This document shows, piece by piece, positions 1 through 11,883 of a DNA stretch of 64,000 nt. How positions within the stretch are numbered: the first letter of the stretch is position 1; the number at the start of each line of letters is the position of its first letter. The DNA comes from Thelonectria olida (lineage: Eukaryota; Ascomycota; Sordariomycetes; Hypocreales; Nectriaceae). Position numbers and translations under genes: made by a program. Location of the stretch: contig JAGPYM010000001.1 of NCBI GenBank assembly GCA_020736575.1, positions 3,410,001 through 3,474,000 on the forward strand. Direction: 5' to 3'. The notes beneath the pieces were generated by a model. The model had not been told where the DNA came from. It ran no database searches and saw nothing but the letters and a program-made list of their open reading frames with translations.

Positions 1-1016
1 TTCTGGACTGAAACCTTTTTCTCGGGCTCAAAAGTCATGATCTTCTTGTGGTCATCTTTTGGATCAACAGTCTCTTCCATAAGGAAACCTGAGCAAACCA
101 CCGACATTTCTCGGAGCTTATCCTCTTCCGCAAGTCTGCGAGGTCCCTCTTGCCCATCAATCTGCATCTCGTCTGAGCCCTCTCCATTGCTCTGCGTGGC
201 CAAGGCCTGCTGAAGAGCATCTCCTAATGTTCGGGGGTATTTGACGGATATTCTCCAGTCACAACGCGAGCCATGGTCATCAACACACGGGAAAATGCAA
301 GATGCAGTTCCAGGGTTGATAGAGCTACGTGTATACATGTGCGTGTAGCGGTTGTCGAGAGGATCGACTCCTACAAAATGAAGCCCATCGCGAGGGTTGG
401 TGTTGACGAAAGGAATCGTCAATTTGTATTGTTTGTTCGCCCTGTCACCTGCATCGAGACCCGTCGATTTCCTAATTATGAGTCTCGGACGATCGGCCTC
501 TGCCTTTCCGCGCAAGTTTATCTTCAGCGATCCATAGACCGGCGTGCAGCCCTCGAATTCTCTATTCTCGGCGGGGATGTCAGTCTTTCGGCTGTGAAAC
601 ACGGAGCGGGCTCGGAGTCGGCGAAGGTCATGGTGTTCGGCTCTCCAGTTCCAGTTCCTTGGGTGCGAGAGTTTCTCGTAAGGGTCGGTATAGACTGCCG
701 TGGTCTTGCGCTTCTGGCCTTGGACGATCTCGCCGCCGACCTCACGTAGCTCGGTAACAAAGACATTGTCGGTATCGATTTTGCAGTTCGCGGCGTCTAG
801 CGCAATTTCCTCGATCTTATCGCTGAATGTGGCCAGAATGACGTCCGTAGTTCCTTCGACGCGCTTGTCACGGAAGTTGACCTCTAGGTTTACCTCCTGC
901 TTGATGACGAAATACTCGAGGATCGGCAAGTCCTCAATAGGAGGTAGGCTATCGTCCAGGGCTAGGAGCGAATGCGATTGCTCAAAGGGGGCTTGCGATG
1001 GGGCGTCGGCAGCCAT
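1..1016 (-). CDS. taf2: TFIID subunit TAF2 (5' part, truncated by window edge)
   Basis: The frame is open from an ATG at 1016 down to the window edge, giving about 338 N-terminal residues; the 3' part lies outside. TAF2 is a TFIID subunit with an M1-aminopeptidase-like fold and contributes to recognition of core promoter DNA. The visible part matches the N-terminal beta-sandwich of that fold: an early VILATFSDKIEEIALDA stretch, a mid-part with GLHFVG and RYTHMYTRSS, and the signature FPCVDDHGSRCDWRISV near 245, equivalent to the FPCVD-x-C-x-W segment of TAF2. No intron is needed in this stretch. An acidic insert (SDEMQIDGQEG) follows the FPCVD segment. The family call rests on the FPCVD/CDW signature and order of motifs. 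The peptidase zinc-site region is not reached, so its loss cannot be checked here. Confidence 0.82.
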   Translation of the reverse strand, partial: MAADAPSQAPFEQSHSLLALDDSLPPIEDLPILEYFVIKQEVNLEVNFRDKRVEGTTDVILATFSDKIEEIALDAANCKIDTDNVFVTELREVGGEIVQGQKRKTTAVYTDPYEKLSHPRNWNWRAEHHDLRRLRARSVFHSRKTDIPAENREFEGCTPVYGSLKINLRGKAEADRPRLIIRKSTGLDAGDRANKQYKLTIPFVNTNPRDGLHFVGVDPLDNRYTHMYTRSSINPGTASCIFPCVDDHGSRCDWRISVKYPRTLGDALQQALATQSNGEGSDEMQIDGQEGPRRLAEEDKLREMSVVCSGFLMEETVDPKDDHKKIMTFEPEKKVSVQ

Positions 1017-2017
1017 ATCGGCGGTCGGGGCCAACAGGTCAAGGCGAGAAGAAGTCTGTATGACCCCCGCGAACTTGATTATCGATGTCGCATGGACTTA
1101 GGTTAGGTCGGTCGAGAGGATGTCGAAAGAGCAGTTGTGACGGTCCGGTTCATGGGTTGCTTTGGGCCGACATCGATGACAAGGCCTTTTCTTTGATCGG
1201 CTTAGGTTCGTGGAAGAGTTTGCAGCTCGAAGGTTGCGCGGGAGGTAAGTTGGCAATGAGAGCCTGGAGGCCAAGGTGCGTAGGTGGAAGGTAGGTACCT
1301 GGATATTCACGCCTCAGGCAAAATGTACCTGCAACGCAAAACTTTATCCGGAAAACTTCGTCTTCTAGCAGTCGTCAGGAAAAGAGCCTTTGAGACTGTT
1401 CGTGCCTCTTTTTGCCATGCACCTCGTCGTTCGGCACAGGCAGGAGGAGATGGAGGTCGCGAGTTCCATTGAGTGAGGCGCGTTGCGAGAGGTAGCGCAC
1501 AGACCACATGCGGCGCTTGCTCAAAAGTCCAGCCTTGCCCCAATTCGTCGTCCGCCTTCCTGTGAGCTGCTCGTGTACTTACTTGGACTCATGTCGCAAT
1601 CAACGTTGTCAATTGTAGCCAATGCTGCCCGCGTAACACATGCTCTGCGCAACAAACATGATAGGCAAGCGTCTTTGTCCATCATCTGTACCACAGCTCG
1701 CCCACTCGCAAACCTCATGGCTATATCTATGGCCATGGTAACTGATCCAACCTCTTACGCTCTATCATCTCAACTTCACACACAGTCACAACGTCGCCGG
1801 GGAGGTTTGAGCCATACATATTATTGCATAACGCTGCAATCACGCATGTAAGTCCTCAATACCTAAACTAAGGCGAATCATACAAAGGCCTAACCACGCA
1901 AAAGCTCGTCTCCCATCGTACTCAATGCCCCTATAACGCCATCCGAAAACATTTCCTTTCATGCCCTCTCCCGTCCCTATTGTTATTACGGGTGACATAT
2001 CCCATACTAACGTGGTA
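1017..2017. other. Intergenic: TAF2 promoter and SAS4-gene 3' flank
   Basis: About 1 kb between the TAF2 start and the SAS4-gene stop; both genes lie on the minus strand, so this is TAF2 promoter plus the 3' flank of the next gene. Small open frames on both strands (for example around 1100-1310 and 1483-1851) have no recognisable domains. I see no RNA gene. Confidence 0.6.
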
Positions 2018-3723
2018 TCAGTGCTTGCTGCCCCGCCTGTCCCGGCGCTTCTTCCTTTCTCGAGCCTTCATAGTCTCAGAGTCACGGTATTCCTCCGGTA
2101 ACGTAAAATCAAGTTGGGGTATCTCGGGTATCACCTGTCCCCATGCCATCACCTTTCTACCTGCCCGTCTGTGGCGATTCAGTGCCCCGTCTCTCTCATA
2201 CTTCTTAGCAAAGAAGGACTTGAACTCCTTTGGCGGCTCTGGTGGTTTTGGAGGTTTGGGGACTTTGGCGGCTGCTGGTTTGGGTGTTGCTGCCTTTGAC
2301 GTCGGCGCCCTTGGTTCTGGTGCTTTGGGTGCCGTTGCTTTAGGCACCGGTGCTTTGAATGCCGGGGGCTTGGATGTTGGTGGTTGTGGTGTTAGACGCT
2401 GCTTCTTTGAGCCCTTCGCTGGTCCTTTGGATCTCGCCATGGCCTCATCGCGAAGCTGCTTCGCCGGCGTCGCCGAATCGATGCTATCTTCGCGACCAGT
2501 CCTGCGATCATACGCCTCGTCCTCAGATTGTGCCAGAGCCTCTTCCTCTTCTTCAGCTCTGTCAGCGAGGGCCTTCTCCTTCTCCTGTTTCCGCCGCTTT
2601 TCCTCCAGGATCCAATTGCGAAATTTATCCAGGATTGCCTGGCACCCCTTGATGAAATGGTCCCGCGCAGGTTCAAACGCCTTCTTTTTAGTCTCTGTAA
2701 TTCCGCTGACACCCATAACTCTTAGCCAGTCATGACCCTGAAGTCCTTCCAGAAGCCGAATGATCTGGTCCTTTTCATGTTGGGCACGTCCCTTTTCAGT
2801 ATTCCGTATCGTCCGTTCAACCCGTTCTGCACGCCTGTGTATGGGCTGGAAGAAGGTATCTGGTAACGGGTCCTCGGGAGCCTTGTTCTTGAACTGTGTC
2901 TCCAAGAAACTGAAATCGATGCGCTGCGCATCAAACAAGTCGCCGAACAAAGCATCGCCATAGCCTCGCACCGGAAACTGGTCGGTATGGTCAGTGTGGC
3001 GGGGTCGTTGCGCAGCGCGTTGCGAGGTGCTGCTGAAAACGCGTTGGGCGTCCGAGTCGATGACGGCAATCGGCGTATCGACGTTCAACATATCTAAATA
3101 TGTTAAAAACTGCATGGACGATAAGGTGAGGCTCGGACGAGCGATGGGATTTTTTTTATATACGTACGCTGTTCTTTGGGCTCATTCCCAATTACTTCGT
3201 CGTACTCGGGGAAGTAGGCTGACAACTCGCTTTTGAACCTCGAGGCTTCCTGGGAACGCAGCTTGCGGCCCTGATCCTTGGTGTCGCTGGGTTGCGGCTG
3301 TAGCCTGTCCAGCTCATGTTTTATGCCATTTATGACCTTTGCTTGGTGTTTTGTCAGGCTTTGATCGGTATTCGGCGCAGGAGTCGTATCGGGCGGAGGC
3401 GCTGGTGTCGTAGTCGGGGAAGGAGGCTTCGCGGTCGCTACGGGGGGTCGCGGGCGCGGTGCTTCCACGGGCGAGACTTTGAATGCGTCGCCCAAGTTGT
3501 GCGTGCCCTTGGCAAGGATCTCGACGGTTATTCGGCTCTTCTTGTGCTTTATCGGGTCGAAGTCGCGATCCGAGGCGTCCAGTGTCCGCTTGTTCCTACC
3601 GCCGGTCTGGTGGAAGAGGCCTGCGCTGGCGGGCGAGGGCGTCAGGTGATGGCCATGGGCGCTGGCGTGGTGGTGCGGGTGAAGACCCTCAGCGCGCCGT
3701 GTGGAGCGGGTGACGGAGGCCAT
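2018..3723 (-). CDS. SAS4-domain chromatin protein (histone acetyltransferase complex subunit-like)
   Basis: Two exons, 3723-3168 and 3093-2018, joined across a 74-bp intron (donor GTACGT, branch TTAAC, acceptor ATTTAG), give 543 residues. After the splice the protein reads PKEQHMLNVDTPIAVIDSD. The conserved SAS4 block lies at about 262-360: FFQPIHRRAERVERTIRN, then LLEGLQGHDWLRVMGVSGIT and KKAFEPARDHFI. The family is named after yeast Sas4, a subunit of the SAS histone H4K16 acetyltransferase complex. The first third is basic and rich in Pro, Ser and His. A coiled, charged segment (RRKQEKEKALADRAEEEEE) and a low-complexity Ala/Pro/Lys linker (KAPVPKATAPKAPEPRAP) follow the domain, and the C-terminus is strongly basic (RERKKRRDRRGSKH). 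A nuclear location is inferred. The complex it serves in filamentous fungi cannot be told from sequence. Confidence 0.85.
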
Positions 3724-4746
3724 TGACAGACGTGAGAAAGCCTGGCATGGTTCTCAGTCGCGGTGCTGGTCTGCGAGGAACGAAGCCCGGGTTTGGCCTT
3801 TTTGGTCGCGATGGGAGCGCCGTTGTTGATGTTTTTTTGATGGATATCCCGCCCAGTTTCGTGCGACCGGCCTTGGACGATGTGGTGGTGCTTCCCCGTG
3901 GCGTTTTTGGTATTTGGCGTTTTTTGGGGCCCACGCTGTCCGTCTTAGAGGGGCCAGTCGCGGATACCGCTGCCAGAACCGCCTGGAGCGCTGTGGCATC
4001 AGCGACTGCTCCAGTGCGCTTGCCCACTGAGTGACCCGTGCTCAGCGCTTCAGAATGAGCGATGCGTCCATTGGAGTCGGTCGCATTCCAGACATCGGTT
4101 CGCGATCTAGTTAGATGTGATATTTATTTTAGTAGAAACGGCTTTCGCCCCTTTTCGCACCCAGTGTCTATTTTCTTTTTTGCTGATGTTATCCAAAGTT
4201 TTGGCGTAACTTTCCTAGAACAGCAACCTGTCGGGTGGTCGGAGGGCGACCAGCCGCTTACTTGACACATTACCAGACCTTAAATACGACTTCAAACAAC
4301 CACCATCTCCCAACTATTTTCTAGTGAAAATCCAACGGCACAGTGTATATTTTGCAACACGAATAGCACATAAAATGCATAGATTGTGCCTCGTTGTTAT
4401 ATTTAGTCATTATATTCATGTCTCGCGTTATCTCGGTGTCAGGACTCGGAACGAAACCATTCGTTTGACTTCTGCCGGGGCTCTAGGGTAAACCAATTGG
4501 CACGTCACTTCCGTCAAGTGACGACGCAAACAGCTCATATGTACTAAGTTCCGTAATCTTGATATTGAAGCATCAGGAACACGGATGGAAGAAATTGATT
4601 TGAAGTAAAATATCCAGGTAATACGTTGCTCATGGCATAAAAATGCGTTAAGGGGGTATCAACTACTCCATAGGTACACAACCACGCACAAGCTATTGAC
4701 CAGTGTTCGCCAAAGGCATAAGACCATGTACACCCAAGTCTCCCTC
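3724..4746. other. Intergenic: SAS4-gene promoter and IQ-gene 3' flank
   Basis: About 1 kb, becoming AT-richer toward 4100-4700. Two overlapping open frames on opposite strands (about 3690-4034) begin at non-ATG codons (GTG on minus, TTG on plus). The minus one is Lys/Arg/Pro-rich, overlaps the SAS4 start, and is most likely leader sequence. Nothing else is recognisable. Confidence 0.5.
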
Positions 4747-6528
4747 TCATGCTTTTCCAGGACACCTGTCCTGCTCACATTCCTTCTCATCCTTCGAGGA
4801 TCCAATCCTCAGCTTCTGCATGAGCTTCCCCTTGGTCCCCTCTGCCTCCCTCTGGGCCAGTCTCTCAGCCTCCTCCCTCTCCATTGCCTTCCTTTCCAAT
4901 GCTGCGCTTTCACTCTTGTCCCGCGCCTCTTCCTCCCTTCGCGCAAACTCTTCTGGGTCCAATATCTTGTCTCGCCCGTGCAAAACCTTTTCAACAACCT
5001 CCTTGCCCTTGCGACGTGTCGTCATCCACGCCTCCAACCCCACCAGAACAGCGTAGGATTTACTGATAGACACATGGCTCAGGTCCACGCCTTCTTCCTT
5101 TAGGTTTCGTACAAAAGCTCTGAAATTGGCTGCCGGCGGTCGATAATGTCCACTGAGAGGCGAAAGGGACTTGAGGCGCCCGTTCTTGATCTTGATGAGG
5201 CCTGCTGCGGAAATGCGACTGCCTTGTAGGAAGGATGAATGTTGAAAGGCTCCCGAGTTCTTTATGCCTACGTATAGGCGGAACGACGTATCGGCGACAA
5301 AGATCCAGGTATTCTTCTTGACCGATTTGCGAAGAAGTTTGTTGAAGATGGCAGTCGTCGCGGACAAGTGAGTCAGCTTCTTGAAGCTCTTCTCTCCCTC
5401 CAGCTGCGGTGTCACATACTTGGCCGCCCGATCAGCTTGGCGCTTTGACTCAAGCGAATCGACCGAGTTGCTCGACTCGTCAGAGTCTCGGGGCGGCTGT
5501 GGTTGGAGTTCCGAGTTAAACGGTGGCGTCTGGTCGCTTGAGGGAACTACGCCGTGTATGCTGTCCTTGTACCTTTCTGATGTGTCGATACGTTGTCCAT
5601 TTTTGCACCAACATAGACGTCCTTCCGAGTCCACTTGGACAAGGTAGTACTGCCGTTCCTCTCTCGAGAGATATCGAACTCGCTCTCGGTCGAGACGGTC
5701 GCGTGGGCAACCTTCTAGCTCGACGTTTCGTCCTTCACCATAGTCAAGCCAGTAAAAGAAGTTCTCCTTGGTCGGAGAGCGCTTCCATTCCTCGTGGTAC
5801 TGGCACAGGCTGCTACCGTAGCGATGCTTAACGTCAACCATCTCTAGGAAATATCGCATGCCCATTACGCGAGCTTCGGCCCTGCGGGCAGCGGCCCTCT
5901 TTTGACGTCGCGATCTTGCGGCATCCCGATGTTCTGGCGATGCCTGTTCGTCGGAGGATGAGTCCGATGAGGAGTCCGGGGACGCATCGTCATGGTTCGC
6001 TCGTCGCGCAACGAGACTCGCTTTCTTCCACTTCTCCTTGGCCGTCGATGCTCGTGATACATGCGCTTGATCCGAGTCGAATTCATCCACGCTGGGCTTT
6101 GGTCGGGGTTGAGTTATTGAGCGGAACTGAGCTTCTTGGATCGCTGCTACCCATCGCGTGCTGGCATCTAAGCCGAAGCCCTGCATCTCTCGTCTCGTCC
6201 GATACCCCCGAAAGGTCTTTTGTATAATGCGCGCTGCCTCGGACTGCTCTTCCTGGGTGTATCTCGGGTCGCTGCCGGTGCGTTCATGTTCGGTGTTGGC
6301 TTGGAGAGACTGGCGCCGCTGTTCTTGCGCCATGCGCTTGTGTTCGTCTTCGCGCTCTTCCTGCACGGATGCGATGCGCTCGAAGTCGTCCGCTGAAGGG
6401 GGAACTAGTGAGTCCATGTATTCTTTTGTCTTTGGTGGCTGTAGAAAACTATTCAACGAAGATGCGCTGGAGATTGACATCATCTCGTCCAGCGCGCCCC
6501 TCGGGGTGTCCTGATGGCGGGGTTGCAT
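4747..6528 (-). CDS. IQ-motif calmodulin-binding protein, IQM-like
   Basis: A single 593-residue exon. A complete IQ motif (IQxxxRGxxxR) sits at 102-112 as IQKTFRGYRTR, preceded by a charged helix of Glu/Arg/Gln. The body carries two blocks that I recognise as shared with plant IQM proteins: YFLEMVDVKHRYG then NFFYWLDYGEG and RVRYLSREERQYYLV (about 225-300), and FVADTSFRLYVG, GAFQHSSFL, SAAGLIKI and LSPLSGHYRPP (about 410-470). The C-terminus is a highly charged coiled-coil-like stretch (REEEARDKSESAALERKAM). Calcium-linked calmodulin binding is inferred from the IQ motif; the biochemical role of the core is not known to me. Between the blocks are a Ser/Asp tract (about 188-200) and Arg/Lys clusters, suggesting a flexible, possibly nuclear region. 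Confidence 0.85.
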   Translation of the reverse strand: MQPRHQDTPRGALDEMMSISSASSLNSFLQPPKTKEYMDSLVPPSADDFERIASVQEEREDEHKRMAQEQRRQSLQANTEHERTGSDPRYTQEEQSEAARIIQKTFRGYRTRREMQGFGLDASTRWVAAIQEAQFRSITQPRPKPSVDEFDSDQAHVSRASTAKEKWKKASLVARRANHDDASPDSSSDSSSDEQASPEHRDAARSRRQKRAAARRAEARVMGMRYFLEMVDVKHRYGSSLCQYHEEWKRSPTKENFFYWLDYGEGRNVELEGCPRDRLDRERVRYLSREERQYYLVQVDSEGRLCWCKNGQRIDTSERYKDSIHGVVPSSDQTPPFNSELQPQPPRDSDESSNSVDSLESKRQADRAAKYVTPQLEGEKSFKKLTHLSATTAIFNKLLRKSVKKNTWIFVADTSFRLYVGIKNSGAFQHSSFLQGSRISAAGLIKIKNGRLKSLSPLSGHYRPPAANFRAFVRNLKEEGVDLSHVSISKSYAVLVGLEAWMTTRRKGKEVVEKVLHGRDKILDPEEFARREEEARDKSESAALERKAMEREEAERLAQREAEGTKGKLMQKLRIGSSKDEKECEQDRCPGKA

Positions 6529-7310
6529 CCCACCATGTACTAAACTGGGAAAGACTGCAGTGAGAGCTTGGTTCTAGAAGGTGACCAAGTTGCGTCATGG
6601 TTCGTAGTTGAGACCACTCGTTGGACCAGTTATGACGATTTCGGACGATCAAAAGCCTGAAACGGTTCACGGAAAATTGTCGCGTAGCGATCAGGGTCGT
6701 TTTCAAAGAATGCGTGTTTCGTTGGAGCGCTTCGTCCCTTTTATCATAAAGAGCGTGTATGACGCAGGGAGGCAACCGGCTCGATTTCTTGCTAACGGAA
6801 ATCGGCGCCTTGGCAACCCGTTCACTACAAGTTATGCCTCATACTCACTTTCGACTGCCCTGCCTCACTTAAGAGAGACGTGAACTGGATAGGCTCTTTC
6901 CGGGGAGAAAATGCAGAGGCCACCATCGTGAGCCGGGACTGCCCACCGAATGCCCATGAGCTGGCAACCGAATTGAGTCGACTTGGCAGAGATACGAAAG
7001 TTGACAAGAGAAGCCGAAAGTGCAGTAAGAGAATGGAAGTAGCGCAAGAGCCTTGCGCGACTTGGCAACTCCTAGAATGAGCTTGATGAAAGTCGGAATG
7101 CTTTCCATGAGAGTAAGAGCGCACTGAGCTGTTGGTGGCGTGGCGGGTCATTCAGGGCATTATCATTATCGTTGCTGCCCGCAAGGCGGAATCTAGCATA
7201 CCAAGTAGTTTGTACAAATTTGAATCCTCTCCGAGGACCTATATGTGATATCATAACCGGCGAAAGTTATACGCAAATCCAACGAATAGAGCATAAATAG
7301 TGGGCAGCCT
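6529..7310. other. Intergenic: IQ-gene promoter and YPT35 3' flank
   Basis: 782 bp without a supported gene. Overlapping short minus frames at about 6825-7254 lack domains and probably reflect chance or leader sequence of the IQ gene. Confidence 0.5.
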
Positions 7311-8117
7311 CTATGCGAAGAGAAACTCCTTAAGGACTGGTGAGCCAGAAAACTCGGGATTCAACATGATGCAGCTAGAAATAGTGTCAGCGTCTATGCG
7401 AAACTTAACTTCACATGTGACCAGCTACAAAAGCGCATACTTTAAGAAATATTGTAAGCCAGCACGTCGTTTCTCCAAAAAGCGTGGTCGAAACTTGGAT
7501 ATGACACTCTTGGGCGGAAGTTCCGGAACTGCCGCCTCGAACCCGGGGAAGCTCATAACCAGTCGATTTCGAAAATCATCGAATTCGGAATACCGTTTTC
7601 GAATGTTCATGTAACTTCCCTACTCAAACGGATGTGTCAGTCAACTTGCTCAACATCCCTCTTGGACCAGAGTGCTTGGAGCACCTACATTGAGAGTCTC
7701 GACACGGATGTTCCAAACAACAAAAGCGCCGATATTCGTGGCACTGCCATTCACAATGGTGTGGTCGGCAATCTCAACGCTCATGGCCCAGCAGGCGTTG
7801 TTGCGCTCATTGTGCTCGTTCGTCTCGTTGTCTCGAAGGGTAATGGCTCCGGCGGGGAGGATGGACTCAACAGAAACCTCGGAAACGTTGCGTTGGTGAC
7901 CATGCGTGTGGACCCAGTAGGGAGGAGAGGTGACAGAGCTGGGTGATACCGTAGTAGAGTCATCGTGATCGGGCTCGTGGTGGTTGATGATCGGGGGGTC
8001 TTCGTGATCGAGCGACGACCGTGGGGTGTGGAACTCCTCGGTGAGCGCGGAAGAGGGTCGGGCGGGCGAGGATGCGCTGCCGGCCCAGCTACTTGCGCGA
8101 TCTATAGCTGACGCCAT
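7311..8117 (-). CDS. ypt35: PX-domain protein Ypt35
   Basis: Three exons, 8117-7689, 7619-7441 and 7374-7311, give 223 residues. Introns are 69 bp (donor GTAGGT, acceptor GAGTAG) and 66 bp (donor GTATGC, branch CTGAC, acceptor TTCTAG); all joins keep frame. The N-terminal 60 residues are disordered and rich in Ser, Pro, His and Asp. The PX domain then runs from ACWAMSVEIADHTIVNGSA through FVVWNIRVETLN, the RKRYSEFDDFRNRL loop and ELPPKSVISKF (Pro-rich PX loop) to RAGLQYFLNCIMLNPEF and the short end VLKEFLFA. Yeast Ypt35 is an endosomal/vacuolar PX protein that recruits the lipid-transfer protein Vps13; the same role is inferred here. Size and exon-end motifs fit the family well. Confidence 0.9.
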
Positions 8118-9305
8118 TCAAACATACGCATGGACGGAGGCTTATGGAACTTGCCCCGAGACTGCGGAGGACGGACACGGACGGCGGAGTCACCAACGGT
8201 ACGTGGAGTGTGGCGGTCGGTGGTCTGTTGGCGGTTGATGCCCGACTGACTGATTTGTTAAAAAGTATTCATATATTCGTAAATGACGCGGCAAAGGATT
8301 GTTGTCGTAGGGAGAGTGCGAGTCGCGGTTGGTACAGTGAAAGCGAAATAAAATTTGGTGATGCGATTGAAAGGATTGGATTCCCGGGCCCGGCCGGTGT
8401 TGATATCTCTGCTTAGGTGGAAAGGTGAATGTCGATTGACAGGGAGCACGACAACGACGAGATATAATGACGTGGGGATGGGGACGAGACAAAGCCAATG
8501 AGAGAGGGCTGTGCAACGAAGAATACGCGGATAACAGCTGGAATGGCGTGGTTGATGATGAGTTGAGGATCCTTTACTCTACTTCGTGCGAATACCGAAA
8601 GAGGAGAATTTCGGAGGGAAAAGAAAGCCGCTTGGACATGACACAATCAACATCATGCTCCTCCTTTGCCAGGAGAGGGGCAGTATGTCATCAAGATTTT
8701 TTCGGGCGTGGTGCCAAAACGCGCCTCCACCCAGACGTTACCGCGAGGTGTCGAATTGCGTATTTCATTACACTGGTGATGAATCGCCATTGAACTGATT
8801 GGACCTGGGTGATCTGGACTGAGGTAACAAGGACGCGGAACGTTGTTGATCTTCTTTTCCTCTTTGAAGGTGACCATTCCCGCCATGTTTTAGGGCTATC
8901 GATAATCAGTAACCATCCATCATCATCTTAATCCCACCTCATGACTGTGAAGCCTACACGGGCCTCTCTCATGCATATCGCCGACGACGTTCCGGATCTC
9001 ACGGCCATGTCCGAGGCTTCCTTCGGTCTATGACTTACCCACTTCCGGCCCCGAAAGAGTCTTTGCCCCGGCATGTCCGTCAACCACACGGCCGATAGGT
9101 AGCTTTGTGAGGAAAGGAACGGACCAGGGTGCCGGGCGGGTGAGAGATGATGGGGAGGCGATGCGCCACGAACGGTTTCTCTGTCTCACGAAACGTTATA
9201 TCGTTACGAATACCTGACTTACGAACGAAGCCCTTCGGGCCTCTCCTTTTATAATATAAAGGCGAGTGTTTACCTTGTGTGTGTATCGTCAGTGCCCTTG
9301 GCGAG

Positions 9306-9380
9306 GGGTCTCGACATGCCTCTGCAGTAATTATTAATTACTCAGGCATGGAACATCAACTGACATGCCTAACGAGACCC
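9306..9380. repeat. Nested inverted repeat (two stems, one inside the other)
   Basis: The outer arms are GGGTCTCG (9306-9313) and CGAGACCC (9373-9380). The inner arms are AGTAATTA (9326-9333) and TAATTACT (9335-9342), separated by one T and extended imperfectly by CATGCC (9315-9320) and GGCATG (9345-9350). GACATGCCT also occurs twice as a direct repeat (about 9313-9320 and 9362-9370). It could be a structured transcript, a binding palindrome or a small mobile-element relic. Confidence 0.6.
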
Positions 9381-11883
9381 TATCGAACGGCAACGTCGAG
9401 GATGGGGCTTCAGGTGGTGCAAGCTCTGGCCATTCTAGGATCAGGCAGTCAGCTTGTCAGATGAGGTGGATAGCTTCTTTGCCCAGTTGATCCTTCGTTT
9501 AGTTGAGACTCGAATAAGTCAGATCTATGATCTAGTGGAATGCAAAATATCAATAACAAACAGATCGGGGTGCGTCCTGCATGCAAGCAAAACGCCATCT
9601 TTCTGTATTTCTGGCTTCGCCTCAAGCCCAGCGACGACGGCCCACGAAGGTGCCGGGTGCCTTTTGTCTCTCGGTTGGCGGGACCCCTGACCCCCAGACA
9701 GCCCAACCTTAAGGCAAAAGTCCCCTGACTGTCAGGATTTGTGGTGCTCCTTGGAGTCGAGACCGGCTCCATGACTTGGAAAGCATGGCCTTTTCAGCCT
9801 CCACCAACCTGAAGCCAACGAGGCATGCAGGCTTTGGAATTAGAGGAGGCGACTAGTCGGTAGATCCTGGTGATCCCTCAGCACTGGGTGGCCGACGATG
9901 CTTGAAGGGGGACGGCACCTCCTATTCATTTGACTCTTCTCGAGGGTATTGTAGGCCTCGCGTCTTCGTTGTCAAGGGAGAGAGGGTATCCGGAGGAGCA
10001 AGTGCCGGAGGCTGGTGTTGCGCTTTGTACACCCATCCAGAGCACAAACAGGCTGAGTTGCTGCAGTGTCAGCAACCTCCATCGGGAGTGTCATCGCGGT
10101 GTACTATTGGATTTCAGCAAGCCACTTCATGACATACCGTCCCGCACCCGCCCGACCGGCACAAGCCAAGTGCATTGATGCACCGGCGCACTGCACAAAC
10201 ACAACTCCGGACTAACACTACACGTACCTAGAGTTTGCTCGTACATTTCGCATCACGCGGCGCGGGGTCTTGCCTGGGCTCTCGGCACTGCCATTGTTGA
10301 ACTTCGTATGGAATAAATACGAGTTGGTTTTGAACGTAACCCCGCGCTTGATGGATGGCGGGATGCCTTTTTTGGTGTCGATTGCCACTATCGCCCACTT
10401 GACAAACCCACCCGGTTTATGATGGTGTAAGCGGTTTTCCGAGGAAGATAGACTCATCATGATGGATGAGTGTGTGAGTGTGTGAGTGGGCTTGTTAACA
10501 TCGAGGCAACCTACGAGGCAAGCGGTCAGAAGAGAGGGGCCTGTATGTTGTTGCTGATGAGACACCAAGGTGCCCAACCGGTAACGGCGATAGGATGCTC
10601 TGTCGGCTTGCATGCGGAGTGTCGTGTCCTTCGTCTCGCGTTTTGTGCCGTGTCTGTCGTGTTGGCAACCAGGATGATTGGATGCAGCCACGGCTCAATG
10701 CAGTAGAGAGCTCAATGCAGTGCCATTTGATAGGTAGGCAGGCTGTGTCTTGATTTTGACACCTATTCTAGGCCACACGTATTCCGATTCCAATGTTGAG
10801 TCGTGTCTTGCACATGCACAGGCCGACTACAAATCAACAACACCAAAGCCAGAGTAAAGCCGAAGGCCGTCTTACCCGTTTGGTGGAGTGAAACCATAAA
10901 GGAGGAACTTGTTGATGATGCGCCCCGCGATCATGAGGGCGCGGGTGCACCACCAACTCACAAAACACTTGGGAATCCAAATCGACGGCGTAAATGTTAT
11001 ACGAGGATTCTGAGGCGTGTATTGTCAATGTGAGGCAAACCGCAGGAAGCGAGACGGAGAAAAGGGGACGTTTTAGAAGTGGTCGGAGAAGGAAGGAGGG
11101 ATTGGGAGTGACAAACGAATAGACACGTGAGGATGGAAGAGGTTAGGTCGGACTGTGTGGTTGTACTTTCCGCGGGCGGTTGTTGACGATGCCATTCTTA
11201 CCTGTCTGGGTCTGGTTCGGGATGCCACAAGCCACTGAGACATTGGAATCATGACGGTTGAAACTATTAATACGGAGTGAGACGGCCCTCACAACCGCCA
11301 TGTTGTCATACTGTATTGTTATACAGATGTATGTACAATAACAATAACAGTGATGAATTCCTGAGCAGAAACATACAAAATGAAGTGCAACAAATAACTG
11401 CTGGGATTAGCACAGGCCCCAGTTATGATCCTGGAGAGGACGGACCCGCCTCGAGATTGGAGCTGCAAGCCAACACGGCACCAGTGGCGCTCCCAAGGCC
11501 GCTCTGAAGATGCGAAGCTCCGTGATGGCGTTGGGCTTGGAGTTAGCTTCCACTATTATTGGAGAGCCACTCTTATGGTTTTTGTACTTTTGAAGTATTG
11601 AGCCCTTTCTTGAAGGCTGTATCCGTAGTTACGAGGCTCCGTACCTTGTGTAGAGTAAAGAGTCGTCTTCTCTTGTCTCGTCTCCCTTTTCCATTTCTCA
11701 TGTCACTCGCTGATCCTTGGACGGGGAAAAAATATCGAAAAAAGCTCACACCCTGGGTCCGCCAAATGCGCCGAGTGGCGGGTGGTACGGGAGTCGGGAG
11801 AGCAAGCATCCATTCCACTCCATCCATCCCGGCCATTGTTCTCACTGGACGGGTGCCCCAACCTGGGGGTGAGTGACCACTGA

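Noticed and set aside
3689..4034. Two overlapping 100-112-codon frames on opposite strands before the SAS4 gene
   Set aside because: Both start at non-ATG codons and show no domain; the basic minus-strand one is probably SAS4 leader sequence.
10218..10691. 157-codon minus frame
   Set aside because: Starts at GTG, no domain, and embedded in a long non-coding stretch.
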